From: CAZJWR01 sp964549765 | GTDB taxonomy: Bacteria; Zixibacteria; MSB-5A5; GN15; JAAZOE01 | Assembly: GCA_964549765.1 (NCBI GenBank) | Contig: CAZJWR010000074.1 | Coordinates: 1 to 15,743, forward strand | Direction: 5' to 3' | DNA length: 15,743 nt | Shown here: one piece after another, positions 12,657-15,743 of the stretch | How positions within the stretch are numbered: the stretch's first letter is position 1 | How the letters are laid out: each line of letters starts with the position of its first letter | Position numbers and translations under genes: made by a program | Notes under the pieces: generated by a model | What the model was told of the DNA's origin: nothing | What the model saw: only the letters and a program-made list of their open reading frames with translations | Databases searched by the model: none

Positions 12657-14888
12657 CTACTCTTGCTTCTGGTCCGGCGAAGGTTCGGTCGGGCTTTCGT
12701 CGGCAGGCTGCAATAGTTTGCCGACAAACAGGCTGGAATTTTTCACGAAGAAGACTATGGGCAGATCGCCTGCGAGTTCATCCAGGCGTTGCGCATATTC
12801 CAATTCCTTGCCGATTTCGGGAGTGGCCAGCCCGAGGAATACCGCGTCGGTGTGCGCCGATTCGGCGTGGATGATTTCGCGGATACTCTTATCCTTCTGC
12901 CGTTCGATAACCTGGATATCGCAATTAATCCGGATGTCTTCCAGCAATTCCTTCAGATATCGTTCGGTGTTCTCCCGTGCGAATTCGTTCGAAGCGATGC
13001 TCATCAGTTTCATGTCGGCGCCGCGCCATTCCGAATTCCGCGTCAACAAATAGCCCAGCAGAAGCATCAGGTCGCCGTTCTGCTCCATGCCGCCCCACCA
13101 GATATGGATCGATTTGCGGGTTTTTTCGCGCGGGAATACGAACTGGGGGTTGATCCGCCCGATCACGGCCGATTTGCGCAGACGTTCCAATCGCCGGATA
13201 GTAACCAAGAATTCCGCCAGCCGGTGCGGGTCTTTGGGCCATCCCAAGAGCACCGTATTACTTGTCATGCCGGCCATACCATTGGCCTGCGAAACATCGG
13301 TTATGCCACCGATAACGTCGTCGACGACGTCGACCTCGGCGAAAACCATCAGGTTTTCCTCATCCAGCGTCAATTGCATGTCGCGTTCCTTGGTGTCGAG
13401 GTCGATATCCTCTTGCAAAAGATCACCGACGACAAGTTGGCACACGGTGACGACGCCTCGGCCCTGACTGAACCAGCAGCCGAAGCGGATCAAGTCGAGC
13501 CGCTTGACGGGATCATCGACGAACACCAAGACATGCGGCCGCCAATTGCGGGCGCTCATGGGACGGTGGGCGATCCGCACCAGCGCCCAGCGGAAGAGCG
13601 CTTCATAGACGCCACGGCGGGCGTCGCCCCAGTTGGCTTTGTGCTCACGGCGGACAAATAACAGCCACAGCAGGAATTCGACGGCGATGGCGATCAGCCC
13701 GGCCAGAGGGCTGATCAAAAACATGACCCAAAAGCAGGCGACGCCGCCGGCGAGGTTGATCAGCGCCGGGACGCGGAATTTGGGCCGCCACGACGGATCG
13801 CCGCTGAGTGTCTCGAGCGCGGCCACGATATTGATCGTGCCGTAGACCGTCAGAAAAAACATGGTGACAACCTGTGCGACGGCGTTCAAATTTCCCAGAA
13901 AAACTGCCGCGAGGGCGAGTATCAATGACATGACGATCCCGATCCTGACCCCGCGTTCGTCGCTCACGACTTTTTTTACGCCCGAACGGCTGAAATGGTC
14001 TTTGGCCAAGGCCTGAAGGGTTCGCGGCGCACCGAGCATCGATCCCACCGCTGAGGACAGAATAGCGCCCCACAGGCCCGGGATGACCAGTAGTATCCCC
14101 AAAGGCGCGATGCGAGTCCAGATGAGCGGATCGTTGCGCAGAGATTCCGGCGAGGCGCTTTTGGCGAGCAATACCGGAACGGCCAGATAGACTGCGAAGC
14201 CGGTGACGGTCGCCAGAATGGCTCCGATGGGGATGGCGCGTTCCGGTTTTCGCAGATCGCCCGATAGACTTAATCCGGCCATCACACCGGTGACAGCCGG
14301 AAAGAATACCGCGAATCCGGTCCAGAAACCGATTGATTGATAATCGGCCTCGGCGGTGACTTCGCCCACCGGAGACTTGGTCAAAACGCCGATAGCCAAC
14401 GCGGCCAGCGAGACACCGACCACGACCAGAAGCGGAATCTGCGCTTTTAGAGCCATTTCCGCTCCTCGAAAAGCCAGCGCGGCGACGGCGATAATAATGA
14501 TGAACGCGATAGTCTGGATCGGCAACCCCGGCCAGATGATCGTCAGCGATTCGGCCAAACCGTAGGCATACAGTGTTACCGATAATGCCTGCGAGAGGAA
14601 CATGGGCACTCCGACAGCGCCGCCGATGCCCAGTCCCAGACTTCGCGAAATGATGAAATAGGCCCCGCCGCCGCCGACTTTGATATTCGTGGCCATGGAT
14701 GAGAAAGAAAGCGTCGTGATCAGCGTGATAGCGCTGGCGAAAATGACAATCATCAGGGTCTTGAACAGGCCCAGCTCGCCGACCACCCATCCGGCGCGGA
14801 GGTACATGATCACGCCCAGGATGGTCAGAATGGTTGGCGTATATACGCCCAGGAACGTCCCCAGTTTTTTGTCGGCGACGGTTTTCAC
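12657..14888 (-). CDS. SLC12-type cation-chloride cotransporter homologue
   Basis: The 743-residue protein combines an APC-superfamily permease domain (about residues 8-430, roughly twelve membrane spans) with a large cytoplasmic C-terminal domain (about 445-725). The N-terminal signature GVYTPTILTILGVIMYLR and the following GGGGAYFIISRSLG are typical of the Na-K-Cl/K-Cl cotransporter family. The segment NWRPHVLVFVDDP opening the C-terminal domain is also a family hallmark (NWRPQ in eukaryotic members). The expected role is electroneutral cotransport of chloride with sodium and/or potassium across the inner membrane; some prokaryotic relatives may instead carry amino acids. The start is GTG 14888: an in-frame TGA lies six codons upstream and no ATG occurs before the first membrane span. 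No ribosome-binding site is seen. It diverges from the peroxidase gene and converges on the acyl-CoA dehydrogenase with only 10 bp between stops. Confidence 0.9.
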   Translation of the reverse strand: MKTVADKKLGTFLGVYTPTILTILGVIMYLRAGWVVGELGLFKTLMIVIFASAITLITTLSFSSMATNIKVGGGGAYFIISRSLGLGIGGAVGVPMFLSQALSVTLYAYGLAESLTIIWPGLPIQTIAFIIIIAVAALAFRGAEMALKAQIPLLVVVGVSLAALAIGVLTKSPVGEVTAEADYQSIGFWTGFAVFFPAVTGVMAGLSLSGDLRKPERAIPIGAILATVTGFAVYLAVPVLLAKSASPESLRNDPLIWTRIAPLGILLVIPGLWGAILSSAVGSMLGAPRTLQALAKDHFSRSGVKKVVSDERGVRIGIVMSLILALAAVFLGNLNAVAQVVTMFFLTVYGTINIVAALETLSGDPSWRPKFRVPALINLAGGVACFWVMFLISPLAGLIAIAVEFLLWLLFVRREHKANWGDARRGVYEALFRWALVRIAHRPMSARNWRPHVLVFVDDPVKRLDLIRFGCWFSQGRGVVTVCQLVVGDLLQEDIDLDTKERDMQLTLDEENLMVFAEVDVVDDVIGGITDVSQANGMAGMTSNTVLLGWPKDPHRLAEFLVTIRRLERLRKSAVIGRINPQFVFPREKTRKSIHIWWGGMEQNGDLMLLLGYLLTRNSEWRGADMKLMSIASNEFARENTERYLKELLEDIRINCDIQVIERQKDKSIREIIHAESAHTDAVFLGLATPEIGKELEYAQRLDELAGDLPIVFFVKNSSLFVGKLLQPADESPTEPSPDQKQE

Positions 14889-14979
14889 GGCAAGAATATG
14901 ATAGAATCACGATCTCATGGCAACAAAAGCTTTTCCGTATCCGGTTCGGGACCGCCATCGGATTTTTTCGGAACTTTGC

Positions 14980-15008
14980 TTGCGCTTCGGCTGTTTAGGT
15001 CATATAAT
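14980..15008 (+). promoter_or_regulatory. candidate promoter of the peroxidase gene
   Basis: A perfect TATAAT (15003-15008) lies 17 bases after TTGCGC (14980-14985), which matches the first three bases of the -35 consensus. Transcription would start near 15014-15016, just before the ribosome-binding site, giving a very short leader. This argues against the longer open frame that begins at 14898. Confidence 0.5.
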
Positions 15009-15029
15009 TGGAAAAAGAAGGACATGGAT

Positions 15030-15629
15030 ATGAAAAGTCTATTAATTGCGGCGCTGGGACTGGGATTGACGGTATCGACGGGATACGGAGGTCCCGGCGG
15101 CAACTCGGATGCGGGATCGGAGCATCACACGGGAAAGGAGACGACGATGCAAGCGGTAGATTACAAGACCATCGGATTCAACACCATCACGGGCAAGCCG
15201 ACTGATCTGGATCAGTTTAAGGGCAAGGTGGTTCTGATCGTCAACACGGCCAGCAAATGCGGCTTCACACCCCAGTATGAAGGTCTGGAAAAGCTCTACG
15301 AGGCCAACAAGGACAGGGGATTTGTCGTGATCGGATTTCCGGCCAACAATTTCGGTCAGCAGGAGCCGGGGACCAACGAGGAAATTCAGAAATTCTGTCA
15401 GACCAGATACCATGTGACCTTTCCCATGATGGCCAAGATATCGGTCAAGGGCGAGGATATTCATCCGCTGTACCGGTATCTCACCGAGGATTCGCCGTTC
15501 CCGGGCGAGATCACGTGGAATTTCAACAAATTTCTGCTGGACCGAAACGGCAGGGTGGTGGCGCGCTACGACTCGAAAATCACGCCCGAAGACGCGAAAC
15601 TTATCGCGAAAATTGACGAATTACTATAA
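15030..15629 (+). CDS. glutathione peroxidase family, exported, 2-Cys type
   Basis: This thioredoxin-fold peroxidase reduces hydrogen peroxide and lipid hydroperoxides. The 199-residue form begins with a Sec-type signal (MKSLLIAALGLGLTV...) without a lipobox cysteine, followed by a linker to about residue 40, so it is expected in the periplasm. The catalytic domain has the peroxidatic C77 in VNTASKCGFTPQ (cysteine, not selenocysteine), Q111 in FGQQEPG, and W163-N164 in TWNFNKF. A second cysteine C123 in KFCQTRY is at the resolving position of plant and yeast thioredoxin-dependent members, so thioredoxin rather than glutathione is the likely reductant. ATG at 15030 has AAGAAGGA seven bases upstream; ATG 15024 is an alternative. 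An internal ATG at 15147 with its own ribosome-binding site would give a 160-residue cytoplasmic form. The gene is followed by a strong terminator. Confidence 0.92.
   Translation: MKSLLIAALGLGLTVSTGYGGPGGNSDAGSEHHTGKETTMQAVDYKTIGFNTITGKPTDLDQFKGKVVLIVNTASKCGFTPQYEGLEKLYEANKDRGFVVIGFPANNFGQQEPGTNEEIQKFCQTRYHVTFPMMAKISVKGEDIHPLYRYLTEDSPFPGEITWNFNKFLLDRNGRVVARYDSKITPEDAKLIAKIDELL
15134..15149 (+). promoter_or_regulatory. internal ribosome-binding site and ATG inside the peroxidase gene
   Basis: AAAGGAG (15134-15140), six bases, then ATG (15147-15149) in frame. Translation from here yields MQAVDYKTIGF..., matching the usual N-terminus and length (about 160 residues) of cytoplasmic glutathione peroxidases. 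It may be a working second start or the ancestral start kept after a signal peptide was added. Confidence 0.55.
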
Positions 15630-15641
15630 TTGGGATCAACC

Positions 15642-15661
15642 AGGTAGATCATCATCTACCT
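15642..15661 (+). terminator. first hairpin after the peroxidase gene
   Basis: AGGTAGAT (15642-15649) pairs perfectly with ATCTACCT (15654-15661) around CATC, 12 bp after the stop codon. It lacks a T-run and may stabilise the mRNA end or work with the next hairpin. Confidence 0.45.
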
Positions 15662-15667
15662 TCCTGG

Positions 15668-15694
15668 CGGGCGGGAGCAATCCCGCCCGTTTTT
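15668..15694 (+). terminator. Rho-independent terminator
   Basis: The perfect 9-bp stem CGGGCGGGA/TCCCGCCCG with a GCAA tetraloop (15668-15689) is followed directly by TTTTT (15690-15694). This is a textbook intrinsic terminator for the plus-strand peroxidase gene. Confidence 0.92.
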
Positions 15695-15714
15695 ATGCGG
15701 TCGAAGACAGAACA

Positions 15715-15732
15715 CCACGGCTTTAGCCGTGG
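15715..15732. repeat. hairpin resembling an IS200/IS605 or REP end
   Basis: CCACGGC pairs with GCCGTGG around TTTA, followed by ATGAATG at the window's right edge. Hairpins of this exact style occur near the ends of IS200/IS605-family elements and in REP sequences mobilised by related tyrosine transposases. The element itself, if present, is outside the window. Confidence 0.5.
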
Positions 15733-15743
15733 ATGAATGAGCC

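Noticed and set aside
13645..14958. 437-codon minus-strand frame overlapping the transporter gene
   Set aside because: It is the transporter sequence read in another frame, very rich in Arg, His and Gly, and conflicts with the clear SLC12 protein.

Overview
The window is 15.7 kb of bacterial chromosome, assembled as a scaffold with one 100-N gap at 11317-11416. Start codons include ATG, GTG and TTG. The conserved genes are moderately to highly GC-rich (single 60-base lines counted by hand reach about 67% in the aldehyde dehydrogenase). There is an exported glutathione peroxidase, intergenic palindromic repeats, and large membrane proteins ending in TPR repeats. This fits an uncultivated Gram-negative lineage; the Zixibacteria/FCB group is my guess from gene style and repeats, not something the sequence proves. 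No rRNA, tRNA, CRISPR array or complete transposase gene was found.

Positions 1-1900 look like an accessory island. Three short minus-strand reading frames (an unrecognised 84-codon frame, a cupin, and an AT-rich hypothetical protein) alternate with three same-orientation copies of a repeat (about 488-554, 1076-1146 and a shorter form at 1741-1771). A 27-bp hairpin-bearing direct repeat brackets the whole stretch (56-82 and 1858-1884). The layout resembles a gene-cassette array, but I see no canonical integron attC core and no integrase. Positions 1629-2235 hold no gene I can support.

Positions 2236-5231 (minus strand) carry a putative three-gene transcription unit: a short GlcE-like FAD-linked oxidase, an atypical NodB-fold polysaccharide deacetylase, and an ATP-grasp ligase overlapping the deacetylase by 26 bp. 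The last two suggest modification of a cell-surface sugar or peptide, but the substrate is unknown. A 44-bp AT-rich spacer with an inverted repeat separates this unit from a divergent tandem pair of paralogous polytopic membrane proteins with C-terminal TPR domains (5276-7333 and 7374-9449). Their first 400 residues appear to align without gaps, yet the two genes differ clearly in GC content.

Positions 9450-12646 hold a 43-bp palindrome, an aldehyde dehydrogenase (minus), a spacer with a second palindrome of the same family beside the assembly gap, and an acyl-CoA dehydrogenase (plus). The two palindromes have the same 10-3-17-3-10 layout, and all three arm positions that differ are compensated on the other arm. 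Positions 12657-15743 hold an SLC12-type cation-chloride cotransporter homologue (minus) and a divergent 2-Cys glutathione peroxidase (plus). The peroxidase has a secretion signal, a second ribosome-binding site and ATG just upstream of the catalytic domain, and a strong terminator. The window ends in a hairpin of the kind found at IS200/IS605 or REP elements.
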